Source of the DNA: Novosphingobium mathurense
GTDB lineage: Bacteria > Pseudomonadota > Alphaproteobacteria > Sphingomonadales > Sphingomonadaceae
Assembly: GCF_900168325.1 (NCBI RefSeq)
Contig: NZ_FVZE01000002.1
Coordinates: forward strand, 186,001 to 250,000
Length of the DNA stretch: 64,000 nucleotides
Reading direction: 5' to 3'
The notes under the pieces were generated by a model, which was not told the origin of the DNA, ran no database searches, and saw only the letters and a program-made list of their open reading frames with translations. The first letter of the stretch is position 1, and the number at the start of each line of letters is the position of its first letter. The position numbers were made by a program, and so were the translations under genes. Shown in pieces: positions 17,301-25,898 of the stretch.

Positions 17301-17949
17301 GATCGACGATGCGGTGCCGATGAACGAGGGCTGCCTGCGCCCGATCACGCTTATCGTGCCCGAAGGATCGATGCTGCACCCGCGCGCACCGGCTGCGGTC
17401 GTCGCCGGCAATGTCGAGACGAGCCAGGCGATCACCGATGCCCTGTTCGCCGCGCTGGGCGCGATGGCGGCGTCTCAGGGGACGATGAACAATTTCACCT
17501 TCGGCGACGCGCGGCGCCAGTACTACGAAACGATTGCCGGCGGTTCGGGGGCAGGCCCGGATTTCGACGGCACCAGCGTCGTCCAGACCCACATGACGAA
17601 CAGCCGCCTGACCGATCCCGAAGTGCTCGAGACGAACTTCCCGGTGTTGCTGGAAGAGTTCTCGATCCGGCGCGGTTCGGGCGGGAAGGGACGGCACAAG
17701 GGCGGCGACGGGGCCACCCGCCGGTTGCGCTTCCTCGAGCCGATGCAGGCGGGCATCCTCGCCCAGCGACGCAAGGTCGCGCCCTTCGGCCTTGCCGGCG
17801 GTGAGGACGCAGCCCCCGGTCGTACCCGGCTGGAGCGTACTGACGGCACCATAGAGGATCTGGGTTCAACCGGCTCGGCGCGCCTCGAGGCCGGAGACGT
17901 CATCGTGATCGAGACGCCCGGCGGCGGCGGTTACGGCGAGCCGGATTGA
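14329..17949 (+). CDS. 5-oxoprolinase / hydantoinase A-B fusion
   Basis: A 1206-residue single-chain enzyme combining a hydantoinase A half (about 1-690; phosphate motif VDRGGTFTDVVAK at the N-terminus and GFDMGGTSTDVSHY) and a hydantoinase B half (about 700-1206; begins VRLEIMGALFMAIAEEMG, and contains RGHHADVGG and GGGGYGE at the C-terminus). This is the full architecture of ATP-dependent 5-oxoprolinase, which opens 5-oxo-L-proline to glutamate; the same fold also serves hydantoin and caprolactam hydrolysis. Size matches eukaryotic and bacterial 5-oxoprolinases. It lies behind the M20 amidohydrolase gene on the same strand. No frameshift is visible over the 3.6 kb. Confidence 0.88.
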   Translation: MTNRSEETGQWLFWVDRGGTFTDVVAKAPDGRFERLKLLSESPGSYDDAAVEAMRRLTGVRAGELPPAQLRLGTTVATNALLERKGEPVLLAITRGFGDALRIGTQERPDIFARHIERPEPLHGAVLEIDERVGADGTIHRPLDEDAARDRLQHFFDRGLRAIAIVLMHGYRHVAHEAALVRIAREVGFTQVSVSHEVAPLIKLIARGDTSVVDAYLSPVLDRYVAGLEAGLGPRVAALYMQSSGGLATGAAFRGKDAILSGPAGGIVGMAAIAREAGFDHVIGFDMGGTSTDVSHYAGQYERDSETRVAGVRVRTPMMRIETVAAGGGSICHFDGARFLVGPESAGAVPGPACYRRSGPLAVTDCNLLLGKLRPQHFPHVFGPRGDERLSLHAAQQKMDEVLQHVRAATGRALSREEAAEGFLEIAVANMANAIKTVSLRRGHDMTRAALVTFGGAGGQHACKVADALGVGTVLCHPLASVLSAYGMGLADRRMLHERTLALPLEARSMDEIGQAVAALGGQARDDLAAQGVAVDTIAMEATLAVRPKGSDNAIEVGFGTLDAMRDAFREGWLHRFGFGAGSDLIAETLRVEAVSAAQDAGGATLALPDSSGPPAEQVDIFTEGAVHRVPLYLRADLAEGFEADGPLLVVDDVSTTVVEPGWRVRVDPFGNLLLTRVRALQVAQAQSTACDPVRLEIMGALFMAIAEEMGAALQFSASSVNIRERLDFSCAVFDRYGSLVANAPHMPVHLGSMGESVRTILARRGDAKDGRGLLPGDAYVLNAPYDGGTHLPDITVVMPVFAEGDDSAPAWFVAARGHHADVGGISPGSMPPRSRSLDDEGVLIDNVLLVDRGEIQEGAMRALLASGPYPSRAIDQNIADLRAQVAACTRGASELRRIAREQGREFVDAYMAHAQAHAEDAVRSLIDRLSDGTFRVPMDNGAQICVAVSIDRQTRGATIDFTGTSDQLADNFNAPLPVVRAAVLYVVRTLIDDAVPMNEGCLRPITLIVPEGSMLHPRAPAAVVAGNVETSQAITDALFAALGAMAASQGTMNNFTFGDARRQYYETIAGGSGAGPDFDGTSVVQTHMTNSRLTDPEVLETNFPVLLEEFSIRRGSGGKGRHKGGDGATRRLRFLEPMQAGILAQRRKVAPFGLAGGEDAAPGRTRLERTDGTIEDLGSTGSARLEAGDVIVIETPGGGGYGEPD

Positions 17950-18009
17950 CCTTGCGGCAATCGCTGTCATGTCTGCAGTGGCGGCCCCGTGGACCGGCAG
18001 GCGCGGTCT

Positions 18010-18300
18010 TCAGGCCCGCACGTCGTTCCAGTCCGGGTGGCGGTTGAACGCAGCCACCACATAGCTGCAGACCGGTGCGACCTTGAACTGGTTTTCGCGC
18101 GCGTCGGCCACCATCGCCTCGACCAGCCGCATCGCGACTCCGCGATTGCCGATCTCGGGCGGTACCAGGGTGTGATCGGCGAAATGGACCCCGTCGCGCT
18201 CGACCCAGGTCAGGCAGCCGACGGCATCGCTGTCCGCGACATGGGCGATATATTCGCCGCGCGTTTCCTTCTCGTGCTTGGTTATGGTCACTCCGACCAT
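18010..18300 (-). CDS. YjdJ/Gtn-type small GNAT-like acetyltransferase
   Basis: A 96-residue protein of the small GNAT_acetyltr_2-like (YjdJ/NATD1) group: RGEYIAHV, VGCLTWVERDG, HTLVPPEIGNRGVAMRLVEA (the acetyl-CoA site, with the Q/RxxGx motif here GNRGVA), and CSYVVAAFNRHPDW at the end. The reading frame is open far upstream, opposite the threonine aldolase gene, but the start at 18300 gives the family's usual length and has a GGAG site 9 bp upstream. It is divergent from ltaE and convergent with the 5-oxoprolinase gene. Substrate unknown. Confidence 0.88.
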   Translation of the reverse strand: MVGVTITKHEKETRGEYIAHVADSDAVGCLTWVERDGVHFADHTLVPPEIGNRGVAMRLVEAMVADARENQFKVAPVCSYVVAAFNRHPDWNDVRA

Positions 18301-18372
18301 GCGGCATTCTCCGGTGCGTGAATGGCAGCGCATGCAAGCGCTTGACGCAGGGCGCAAGCCCAAGCAGGGCAT

Positions 18373-19374
18373 ATGGCCATGAAGTTCCTCTCCGACAATG
18401 CCGCCAGCGTTCATCCCGCGGTCTGGAAGGCGATGATGGCTGCGGACGTGGCCGATTCGCCCTATGACAACGACGCGTTGAGCCGTGAGATGGACGCGCG
18501 CTTTTCGGCGCTGTTCGGACGTGACTGCGCGGCGCTCTGGGTGGCCACGGGCACGGCGGCGAACTGCCTTGCCCTCTCGGCCATGGTGCCCCCGCACGGC
18601 GGTGCGGTCTGTCACCGCGAGGCGCATATCGAGGTCGACGAGTGCGGCGCGCCGGGCTTCTACATGCACGGTGCAAAGCTCATGCTGGCAGATGGCGAAA
18701 GCGCGAAGCTGACCCCCGAAGCGATTGCTTCGGTCGTTGATCCCATCCGCGACGATGTCCACCAGGTCCAGCCCCACGCGGTTTCGGTCACGCAGGTCAG
18801 CGAATACGGCTGCGCCTATCGTCCCGAAGAACTCGCGGCGATTGCAGGGTATGCCAGGGGACGCGGGCTGGCGCTGCATATTGACGGTGCGCGCTTCGCC
18901 AATGCCGTGGCGTTTCTGGGCTGCAGCCCGGCAGAGGCGGCGCTGGGCGCCGACGCGCTCAGCTTCGGGTTCGTCAAGAACGGCGGCATGGGCGCCGAGG
19001 CGATCGTCTTCTTCGATCCCGAACTCGCGCGCCAGACCCGCTACCGGCGCAAGCGGGCAGGGCATCTGCAGTCCAAGGGCCGCTATCTTGCGGCGCAGAT
19101 CCTTGCGATGCTCGACCACGATGTATGGCTCGACAATGCGCGCGCGGCCAATGCGGCCGCTGCCGAGATCGCCGCGGCGGCCGGGTCGCGCCTGCTCCAC
19201 CCGGTGGAGGCCAACGAAGTGTTTCTCACCACCACCGCCGCCGAGCGGGAGGCACTGCGCGCGCAGGGCTTCGAATTCTACGATTGGGGCCCGGATGCGG
19301 CGCGGCTGGTAACCGCGTGGGATACCCGGCCCGAGGCGGCCGCGGCGCTGGCCCGGGCGATTGCCGGTTTATGA
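18373..19374 (+). CDS. ltaE: Low-specificity L-threonine aldolase
   Basis: A 333-residue PLP enzyme of the fold-type I aldolase group, cleaving L-threonine or L-allo-threonine to glycine and acetaldehyde. Motifs are FLSDNAASVHPAVWKAM, ATGTAANCLAL (phosphate-binding), LHIDGARFANA (the Asp that contacts the PLP nitrogen) and SFGFVKNGGMGAEA with the PLP lysine at about residue 202. Two in-frame ATGs (18373 and 18379) are possible. The stop codon overlaps the start of the exporter gene by ATGA, which suggests that the downstream transporter handles a related amino acid or metabolite; the latter is inference. Confidence 0.93.
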   Translation: MAMKFLSDNAASVHPAVWKAMMAADVADSPYDNDALSREMDARFSALFGRDCAALWVATGTAANCLALSAMVPPHGGAVCHREAHIEVDECGAPGFYMHGAKLMLADGESAKLTPEAIASVVDPIRDDVHQVQPHAVSVTQVSEYGCAYRPEELAAIAGYARGRGLALHIDGARFANAVAFLGCSPAEAALGADALSFGFVKNGGMGAEAIVFFDPELARQTRYRRKRAGHLQSKGRYLAAQILAMLDHDVWLDNARAANAAAAEIAAAAGSRLLHPVEANEVFLTTTAAEREALRAQGFEFYDWGPDAARLVTAWDTRPEAAAALARAIAGL

Positions 19375-20288
19375 GCGACGGCGCCGCCGAACCGGTCGCT
19401 TCGCAGGCCAAGGTCGCCGCCGCCTTCCTGATCGTGACCGCGATATGGGGTTCGACGTGGCTGGTGATCAAGGACCAGGTCGGATTGGTCCCGGCCAGCT
19501 GGTCGATCACCTATCGCTTCGCCATCGCCTGTGTCGGCATGTTCATCTTCGCGAAGCTGCGGGGCGATCCGCTGCGGCTTTCGCGCGAAGGGATGATCCT
19601 CGCGGTCTTCGTCGGGCTCTCGCAGTTCTTTCTGAACTTCCAGTTCGTCTACCGTGCCGAAATGCACCTGACTTCCGGGCTGGTGGCAGTGTTCTATGCG
19701 CTGCTGATGGTCCCCAACACGCTGTTGGGGCGGCTGTTCCTGAAGGAGACCGTGAAGCCGCGTTTCGTCTTGGGCTCGCTGATCGCCATTGCCGGGATCG
19801 CCCTGCTGCTGATCCACGAGTTCCGCGATGCGCCGCCTGACAGCCGCATTGCGCTGGGCATCGTATTGACTTGCGCCGGACTGTTCAGTGCGTCCTCTGC
19901 CAACGTCCTGCAGGCGACGCCTGCCGGGCGACGTCAGCTCATCGTGCCGCTGCTTGCCTGGGCGATGGTGTGGGGCACGCTGGCGGACGCGTTGTTCAGC
20001 ATCGTTACCGCTGGCCCTCCGGTGATCGACATGCGCTGGAGCTATCTCGCCGGGATCGGTTATCTCGCGATTTTCGGGTCGGTCGTGACGTTCCCGCTCT
20101 ACTTTTTGCTGATCCGGACACTCGGCGCGGGCAAGGCGGCCTACAACGGCGTGGCGGTTCCCGTCGTTGCGATGGTGCTTTCGACCTTATTCGAGGACTA
20201 TCGCTGGACCGGCCTTGCCGGCGGCGGCGCCCTCTTGGCGCTTGTCGGTCTGCTGGTCGCGTTGTCAGCGCGGGCGAAGCGCGCGTAG
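19371..20288 (+). CDS. EamA/DMT-family exporter
   Basis: A 305-residue inner-membrane protein with ten hydrophobic segments arranged as two EamA repeats. The first begins FLIVTAIWGSTWLVIKDQVG, and the second ends GVAVPVVAMVLSTLFEDYR with the usual acidic residue after helix nine. Members export amino acids, nucleosides or metabolites. The start is fixed by an ATGA overlap with ltaE. Its 3' end overlaps the convergent epimerase gene by 24 bp, both stop codons lying within the other coding sequence. Confidence 0.9.
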   Translation: MSDGAAEPVASQAKVAAAFLIVTAIWGSTWLVIKDQVGLVPASWSITYRFAIACVGMFIFAKLRGDPLRLSREGMILAVFVGLSQFFLNFQFVYRAEMHLTSGLVAVFYALLMVPNTLLGRLFLKETVKPRFVLGSLIAIAGIALLLIHEFRDAPPDSRIALGIVLTCAGLFSASSANVLQATPAGRRQLIVPLLAWAMVWGTLADALFSIVTAGPPVIDMRWSYLAGIGYLAIFGSVVTFPLYFLLIRTLGAGKAAYNGVAVPVVAMVLSTLFEDYRWTGLAGGGALLALVGLLVALSARAKRA

Positions 20289-21047
20289 GCCTTCGCGGAA
20301 GCTGGGATAGCGGGGCTGCCAGCCGAGCGCGCGCCTGGCCTTGCCGTTGGCGACGCGGCGGTTCTCGGCATAGAACGAGCGCGCCATCGGCGACAGGTTC
20401 GCTGCCTCGAGCGATTGCATCGGCGGCGGTGCGATGCCGAGAAGGGCGCAGGCTTCCTCGACAAGCCGGTTCTGGCTGCAGGGCTCGTCGTCGGCAAGAT
20501 TGTAGGCCCCCGGGGCCGCGTCGAGACCGGCGATGACGCCTGCCGCGATATCCTCGACATGGACGCGGCTGAACACCTGTCCGGGCAGGTCGATGCGATG
20601 GGCACGCCCCTCGGCGAGGCGTTCGAAGATCGAGCGGCCCGGACCGTAGATCCCGGGCAGGCGATAGACGCGTGCGCCGCGCCCCAGCCATGCGGCGTCG
20701 GCGTCGGCGCGGGCGACGCGGCGCCCCGTTCCCGTCGGCGCGCTCTCATCGACCCATGCGCCCTCGGCATCGCCATAGACGCCGGTTGAGGACAGGTACG
20801 ACAACGCCTTGGGGGCAAGCGCGTCGCCATAGCGTTCCAGTACCGGATCGAGCCCCTCGCTGCCCGGTGGAACCGATGACAGCACGTGATCGGCGTCGGC
20901 CAGCGCCATGCGTACATTGCCCTCGTCGTCGAAAGACAGGGTACCGTCGCGGCCGGTGGAGACGACCTCCCACCCTGCGGGTTCGAGCCGGTTCGCGATG
21001 TAACCGGCTGTGTAGCCGAGGCCGAAGATGAACAGGCGGCGCTTCAC
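20265..21047 (-). CDS. NAD(P)-dependent epimerase-like SDR protein
   Basis: A 260-residue extended-SDR-like protein with a Rossmann start (RLFIFGLGYTAGYIA), SYLSSTGVYGD (the Ser-Thr segment before the usual Tyr) and RLPGIYGPGRS, then HVEDIAAGVIAGL and YNLADDEP. It belongs to the YeeZ-like group related to UDP-sugar epimerases; the substrate is unknown. Translation is judged to start at a GTG that overlaps the M48 protease stop by GTGA, giving the correct Rossmann position; an ATG 26 codons upstream lies inside the protease gene. It overlaps the convergent exporter gene by 24 bp. Confidence 0.85.
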   Translation of the reverse strand: MKRRLFIFGLGYTAGYIANRLEPAGWEVVSTGRDGTLSFDDEGNVRMALADADHVLSSVPPGSEGLDPVLERYGDALAPKALSYLSSTGVYGDAEGAWVDESAPTGTGRRVARADADAAWLGRGARVYRLPGIYGPGRSIFERLAEGRAHRIDLPGQVFSRVHVEDIAAGVIAGLDAAPGAYNLADDEPCSQNRLVEEACALLGIAPPPMQSLEAANLSPMARSFYAENRRVANGKARRALGWQPRYPSFREGLRALRPR

Positions 21048-22360
21048 TTGTGGTGTTCTCCGAAGTGCTGGGGCAGGGGGGCGGGGTGAACCATCCGGGC
21101 ATCGGGCACATGGTCCTTCTTCCATTGCATCGCCATGCGCACCCTGGTCGCGCCGGAGGGATGGTCGAAGAACAGGATTTCCTCGCGCGGGCCAGGCTCG
21201 ATCTTGCGATAGTCGGCCAGCTTCATCGCGATCGCGGCAAAGGCGTCCGGCTCGCGCGCGGCATCGAGGCCGAAGACGTCAGCCTCGCTTTCGTCGATCC
21301 GGATCAGGCAGTTGGTCAGCGGCGTCGCCAGCAGGGAGAGGACGGAGATGCAGATCATCATCGCCGGAACCGATGCCGGATCGGAAAGATCCCGAACACC
21401 CCAGCGCTGGCCATACCGGGCGATAAGTGCCGGGGCGATCCGCGCCACCAGGAACAGGCACAGGGCAGCCAGCACGACGAAAAAGGCGATGTTGCGCCAG
21501 GCATGACCGAGGACGTAGTGCCCCAGTTCATGGCCCATCACGGCCTCGATCTCCTCGGGCGTCGAACGGTTGAGCAGATTGTCGTTGAGGCTGATGCGGA
21601 TCGTCGGGCCGATTCCGGAGACATTGGCGGAAATCCGGTCGGACTGCTTGCTCGCGTCGAAAACGTAGATGTGCTCTGCCGGGACATCGAACCTGTTTGC
21701 CATGGCGACGATGCGGTCGCGGACCGGGCCCTGCGGCATTTCCCTGTAGGTGTTGAACAGCGGCGAGAGATAGACCGGCGCCAGCAGCAGCGCGACGAGC
21801 GCGAAGGCGGCGACGATACCGGTGCCGAGCACCCACCAGCGGCGCGGAAAGCGGCGTATCGCGGCATAGAGCGCGACCAGCAGCACGGTTCCCACGACAA
21901 GGCTGAAGGCAAGGCCGATGGTCTGTTCTCCCAGCCAGCCGCCGAACGACAGGTTCATCAGTCCGTAGGCGCGCTCGCGGAAGAACTGGCTGTAGATCGT
22001 CCAGGGCAGTGTCAGCAGGGAACCGACGAACAGGTATAACAGCGCGGTGACGGCCACGATGGCCGAGGGGCGCCGCGAGATTCGGCTGCCCCAGTCCCGG
22101 AACCGGGCTGACAGGCGAAAATGCAGCAGGGCGCAGTCGATCAGCACCGCGATCAGCGTGCCCCACAGGGGCAGCCAGTAGCCTCCTTCGAAATAGGCGT
22201 CGGACCTGGCGCGGGCCGGGCCCTGCAGGGTGTCGAGCCAGAGCCGGGTCGCCTGGTCGACGTCGAACCCGGCCTGCGGCGCGCTTGCCGCCAGTGCGGA
22301 GCCCGAGAGGATCGCTGTCCCCGCGATCAGCAACATCGCTGCGCGCTTGCCATGCATCAT
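21044..22360 (-). CDS. M48-family (Ste24-like) membrane metalloprotease
   Basis: A 438-residue protein with a signal-like N-terminus, several membrane helices (about 60-90, 105-125, 150-175, 185-210), the zinc site HELGHYVLGH at about residues 279-288, two more helices, and the third ligand region ESEADVFGL. This is the CAAX-protease-1/Ste24 layout, cleaving proteins at the membrane. N-terminal topology suggests the active site faces the cytoplasm or membrane cavity. It is co-transcribed with the SDR gene that overlaps its stop and divergent from pepN. Confidence 0.9.
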   Translation of the reverse strand: MMHGKRAAMLLIAGTAILSGSALAASAPQAGFDVDQATRLWLDTLQGPARARSDAYFEGGYWLPLWGTLIAVLIDCALLHFRLSARFRDWGSRISRRPSAIVAVTALLYLFVGSLLTLPWTIYSQFFRERAYGLMNLSFGGWLGEQTIGLAFSLVVGTVLLVALYAAIRRFPRRWWVLGTGIVAAFALVALLLAPVYLSPLFNTYREMPQGPVRDRIVAMANRFDVPAEHIYVFDASKQSDRISANVSGIGPTIRISLNDNLLNRSTPEEIEAVMGHELGHYVLGHAWRNIAFFVVLAALCLFLVARIAPALIARYGQRWGVRDLSDPASVPAMMICISVLSLLATPLTNCLIRIDESEADVFGLDAAREPDAFAAIAMKLADYRKIEPGPREEILFFDHPSGATRVRMAMQWKKDHVPDARMVHPAPLPQHFGEHHK

Positions 22361-22440
22361 TCGGCGCCATTCCCCCAGAGTGCCGGTGAATTCGTACCGT
22401 ACCGGCTGGCAATCGCAAGGTAAGCCTCTAAATCTAGGGC

Positions 22441-25095
22441 ATGGACATTGCCAGCACGCCCGCCGACTCCGAAGCCAACATGCAGGTTGCCGATGCCGCG
22501 CCGCCCCCGCAGGCGCCGCCGGTCATCCACCGCGAAGATTACCTGCCGCCCGCCTGGCTGGTGCCGCAGATCGCCCTGGACTTCGCGCTTGGCGTCGATG
22601 AGACGCACGTCACTTCGAGGCTGTCGGTGCAGCGCAATCCGGACGGGAACGGCTCGGACGTGCTGCGCCTGAATGGCGACCAGATCGCGCCGCTTGCGGT
22701 CAGGGTCGATGGCGAGGCGATCAATGACTGGCGGCTCGACGGTCCGGACCTGTTGATCGAACTGCACGGCGATGCCCACGCCATCGAGATCGAGACGCTG
22801 ATCAAGCCGATCGCCAACAGCCAGCTCATGGGCCTCTACGCATCGAACGGGATGCTGTGCACGCAGTGCGAGGCGGAAGGTTTCCGCCGGATTACCTTCT
22901 TCCCCGACCGGCCGGACGTGCTCTCGGTCTATTCGGTGCGCATGGCCGGCGACAAGGCGGCCTTCCCGATCCTGCTCTCGAACGGCAACTGTACCGCGCA
23001 GGGCGATGGGGAGAACGGCACCCACTGGGCCGAGTGGCAGGATCCCTGGCCCAAGCCGAGCTATCTCTTCGCGCTCGTCGCCGGCGACCTTGTTGCCAAC
23101 AGCGCCGCCTTCACGACCCGGAGCGGCCGCAAGGTCGCACTGAACATCTGGGTTCGTCCCGGAGACGAAAGCCGTACCCAGCACGCGCTCGATTCGCTGA
23201 TCGCCTCGATGAAGTGGGACGAGGAAGCCTTCGGGCGCGAATACGACCTCGACCTGTTCAATGTTGTCGCCGTCTCCGACTTCAACATGGGGGCGATGGA
23301 GAACAAGGGCCTCAACATCTTCAACACCCGCTACGTCCTGGCCGAGCCGGACACGGCGACCGATGCCGATTACGACGCGATCGAGGGCGTGATCGGGCAC
23401 GAGTACTTCCACAACTGGTCCGGCAACCGGATCACCTGCCGTGACTGGTTCCAGCTCTCGCTCAAGGAAGGCTTCACGGTGCTGCGCGACCAGCTGTTCA
23501 GCGCCGACATGGGGTCGGAGCCGGTCAAGCGGATCGAGGACGTGCGCGTCCTGCGCTCGGCGCAGTTCCCCGAGGATTCCGGCCCGCTGGCGCATCCGAT
23601 CCGGCCCGATTCCTATCAGGAGATCTCGAACTTCTACACCGCGACGGTCTATAACAAGGGTGCCGAAGTGATCCGCATGATGCGGACGATGGCGGGGCCG
23701 GAGCGCTTCCGCAAAGGCACCGACCTTTATTTCGAGCGGCACGACGGCGAAGCGGCGACCTGCGAGGATTTCATCAAGGCGATCGAGGAAGGCGCCGGGC
23801 TGGATCTCGCGCAGTTCCGCCTGTGGTACTCGCAGGCCGGAACGCCGCAGGTGCAGGTGCGCATGGTCCATGAAGACAATGGCGTTACCCTCACCGCCAG
23901 CCAGGCGGTTCCTTCCACCCCGGGGCAGGCGATGAAGCAGCCCATGCCCATTCCCTTGCGGATTGCCCTGTTCGACCGCGAAACGTCCAGCCACGACGGC
24001 GAGCGGCTCATCGTTCTCGACAAGGCCAGCGACAGCTTCCGCTTCGAAGGATATGCCAAGGCTCCGGTACTCTCGGTCAATCGAGGCTTTTCCGCGCCGA
24101 TCGCTCTCGATGTCGAGCGGCCGGTCGATGACCTCGTGTTCCTTGCCGCCAACGACGACGACCCCTTCGCCCGTTACGAGGCGATGCAGAGCCTTGTCGT
24201 GCGCCACCTGATCGCGGCCGTCTCCGGCAACATGGGCGCGGCATCCCTGGCAGCCGAACGCAATGCCGTAAAGCGCGCCTTCGCTGCGGTCCTCGACGAT
24301 GTGGCGCTCGACGACCTGATGCGCGGCGAGCTGCTGATGTTGCCGCCGGTGTCCTACCTTGCCGAGCAGCTGCTGGTCGCCGACCCGAGCGCCCTTTACG
24401 AGGCGCGCGAGGATCTGAAGGCCTGGTTGGGGCGCGAATTGTCCGCTTCGCTGCGGACGCTGCACGATCGCGTTTCCGCGGTGCCCTACAGCCGCGATGC
24501 CGGGGCCCGCGGTGCGCGCAAGTGCAAGGCGCAGGCGCTGATCTACATTGCCGCAGCCGATCCGGCCGAAGGGGCGCGTCGGGCCGATACCCAGTACTGG
24601 GCCGCGGACAACATGACCGATCGCCAGAGCGCGCTGTCCGTGCTGTGCGGGCTGGACGTTGCCGAGCGGCAGCAGGCGCTCGATGACTTCCACAAGCGCT
24701 ATGCGGGCAACGCGCTGGTCATCGACAAGTGGTTTGCGCTGCAGGCCGGTTCCACCCACCCGCTGGTGCTCGACCACATCCGCGACCTGGCGCTGCATCC
24801 GGACTTCACGATGTCCAACCCCAACCGCGTGCGGGCGCTCTACATGACCGCCGCGCTCAATCCCAAGGCGTTCCACGATGTCGGGGGTGAGGGATACCGT
24901 ACCATCGGCGAGCTGATTCGCCGGCTCGACCCGATCAATCCGCAGACTGCCGCGCGCTTCGTTCCCGCGCTGGGCCGCTGGCGGCGAATCGAATCGGAGC
25001 GTGCCCACCTGATGAAGGCAGAGCTCGAAAAGATCGCCGCGGCGCCGGACCTTTCGCGCGACGTGCGCGAACAGGTGACCAAGAGCCTTGGGTGA
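22441..25095 (+). CDS. pepN: Aminopeptidase N
   Basis: An 884-residue M1 zinc aminopeptidase that removes N-terminal residues from peptides in the cytoplasm. The exopeptidase motif GAMEN is at about residue 284. The zinc site HEYFH is at 320-324, with the third ligand Glu at 343 in LKEGF, giving the exact HExxH-x18-E spacing. Length and C-terminal helical region (residues 550-884) match Escherichia coli PepN. No signal peptide is seen. pgeF begins within a few bases of its stop codon, so both are likely one transcript. Confidence 0.97.
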   Translation: MDIASTPADSEANMQVADAAPPPQAPPVIHREDYLPPAWLVPQIALDFALGVDETHVTSRLSVQRNPDGNGSDVLRLNGDQIAPLAVRVDGEAINDWRLDGPDLLIELHGDAHAIEIETLIKPIANSQLMGLYASNGMLCTQCEAEGFRRITFFPDRPDVLSVYSVRMAGDKAAFPILLSNGNCTAQGDGENGTHWAEWQDPWPKPSYLFALVAGDLVANSAAFTTRSGRKVALNIWVRPGDESRTQHALDSLIASMKWDEEAFGREYDLDLFNVVAVSDFNMGAMENKGLNIFNTRYVLAEPDTATDADYDAIEGVIGHEYFHNWSGNRITCRDWFQLSLKEGFTVLRDQLFSADMGSEPVKRIEDVRVLRSAQFPEDSGPLAHPIRPDSYQEISNFYTATVYNKGAEVIRMMRTMAGPERFRKGTDLYFERHDGEAATCEDFIKAIEEGAGLDLAQFRLWYSQAGTPQVQVRMVHEDNGVTLTASQAVPSTPGQAMKQPMPIPLRIALFDRETSSHDGERLIVLDKASDSFRFEGYAKAPVLSVNRGFSAPIALDVERPVDDLVFLAANDDDPFARYEAMQSLVVRHLIAAVSGNMGAASLAAERNAVKRAFAAVLDDVALDDLMRGELLMLPPVSYLAEQLLVADPSALYEAREDLKAWLGRELSASLRTLHDRVSAVPYSRDAGARGARKCKAQALIYIAAADPAEGARRADTQYWAADNMTDRQSALSVLCGLDVAERQQALDDFHKRYAGNALVIDKWFALQAGSTHPLVLDHIRDLALHPDFTMSNPNRVRALYMTAALNPKAFHDVGGEGYRTIGELIRRLDPINPQTAARFVPALGRWRRIESERAHLMKAELEKIAAAPDLSRDVREQVTKSLG

Positions 25096-25097
25096 AG

Positions 25098-25898
25098 ATG
25101 AGGGTTGAAATGGCGCCTGACATGACCTGTGGCGAAGCGGTCGAAGTCAACCGGGCCGCGCTGCTCGAAGGACTGCCGCATGGCTTCCTCGGCCGCCGCG
25201 GCGGCGTGAGTCGGGGCGAGGTCGCGGGACTGAACGTTGGGCTCGGATCGGGCGACAATGCGGATCACGTGGCCGAGAATCGCGCGCGCGCCGTCGCCGC
25301 CGTCCAGCCGGGCGCGCAGCTTGTCTCGGTCTACCAGGTCCACTCGCCCGATTGCGTCACAGTCGGCGGGGACGTGTGGACGGACGAACGACGTCCCCAT
25401 GCAGATGCCCTAGTCACCGATCGACCCGGGCTGCTGCTCGGGATCGTGACGGCCGATTGCGCGCCGGTGCTGCTTGCCGATCGCGAGGCGGGCGTCGTCG
25501 GCGCTGCCCATGCCGGCTGGAAGGGCGCCATCGGTGGCGTTACCGACCGCACCATCGAAGCGATGGAAGCCTTGGGCGCGCGGGCCGACCGGATCGTTGC
25601 TGCCGTCGGTCCCTGCATCGCTCAGGCGTCCTACGAAGTGGACGAGGCGTTCTTCGAGCGCTTCTGCAAGGACGATGCCGGCAACGCCCGCTTCTTCAAG
25701 CCGGGTCGGAAGAGCCACCACCATTTCGATCTTGAAGGTTATGTCGCGGCCCGTCTCGAGGCTGGGGGACTTGCCGCGGTGGAGCGCCTGCGTCTCGATA
25801 CTTATGCCGAACCGGACCGATTCTTTTCGTTTCGCCGGGCCACGCATCGCAGCGAACCCGCCTACGGGCGCGAGCTTTCGCTGATCGGCCTGGGCTGA
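25098..25898 (+). CDS. pgeF: Peptidoglycan editing factor / multicopper polyphenol oxidase (PgeF, YfiH family)
   Basis: A protein of 266 residues with the YfiH/PgeF fold. The metal-binding set is visible: VYQVHSPDC, VTADCAPVLLAD, AAHAGWKG (His) and VGPCIAQASYEV. Family members act as purine nucleoside enzymes and remove L-serine-containing errors from peptidoglycan precursors. ATG at 25098 is taken as the start; a GTG at 25092 overlapping the pepN stop by GTGA is the alternative. A C-rich/G-rich hairpin (25924-25938) follows the gene. Confidence 0.9.
   Translation: MRVEMAPDMTCGEAVEVNRAALLEGLPHGFLGRRGGVSRGEVAGLNVGLGSGDNADHVAENRARAVAAVQPGAQLVSVYQVHSPDCVTVGGDVWTDERRPHADALVTDRPGLLLGIVTADCAPVLLADREAGVVGAAHAGWKGAIGGVTDRTIEAMEALGARADRIVAAVGPCIAQASYEVDEAFFERFCKDDAGNARFFKPGRKSHHHFDLEGYVAARLEAGGLAAVERLRLDTYAEPDRFFSFRRATHRSEPAYGRELSLIGLG

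Noticed and set aside
15499-17697. 732-codon minus-strand frame opposite the 5-oxoprolinase gene
   Set aside because: A shadow frame caused by high GC; the plus-strand enzyme is full-length and motif-complete.
18301-19200. Upstream extension of the small GNAT gene to 396 codons
   Set aside because: The extension lies antisense to ltaE. The family length and RBS support the start at 18300.
22357-25008. 883-codon minus-strand frame opposite pepN
   Set aside because: Arg/His/Gly-rich composition and no motifs; pepN on the plus strand is unmistakable.
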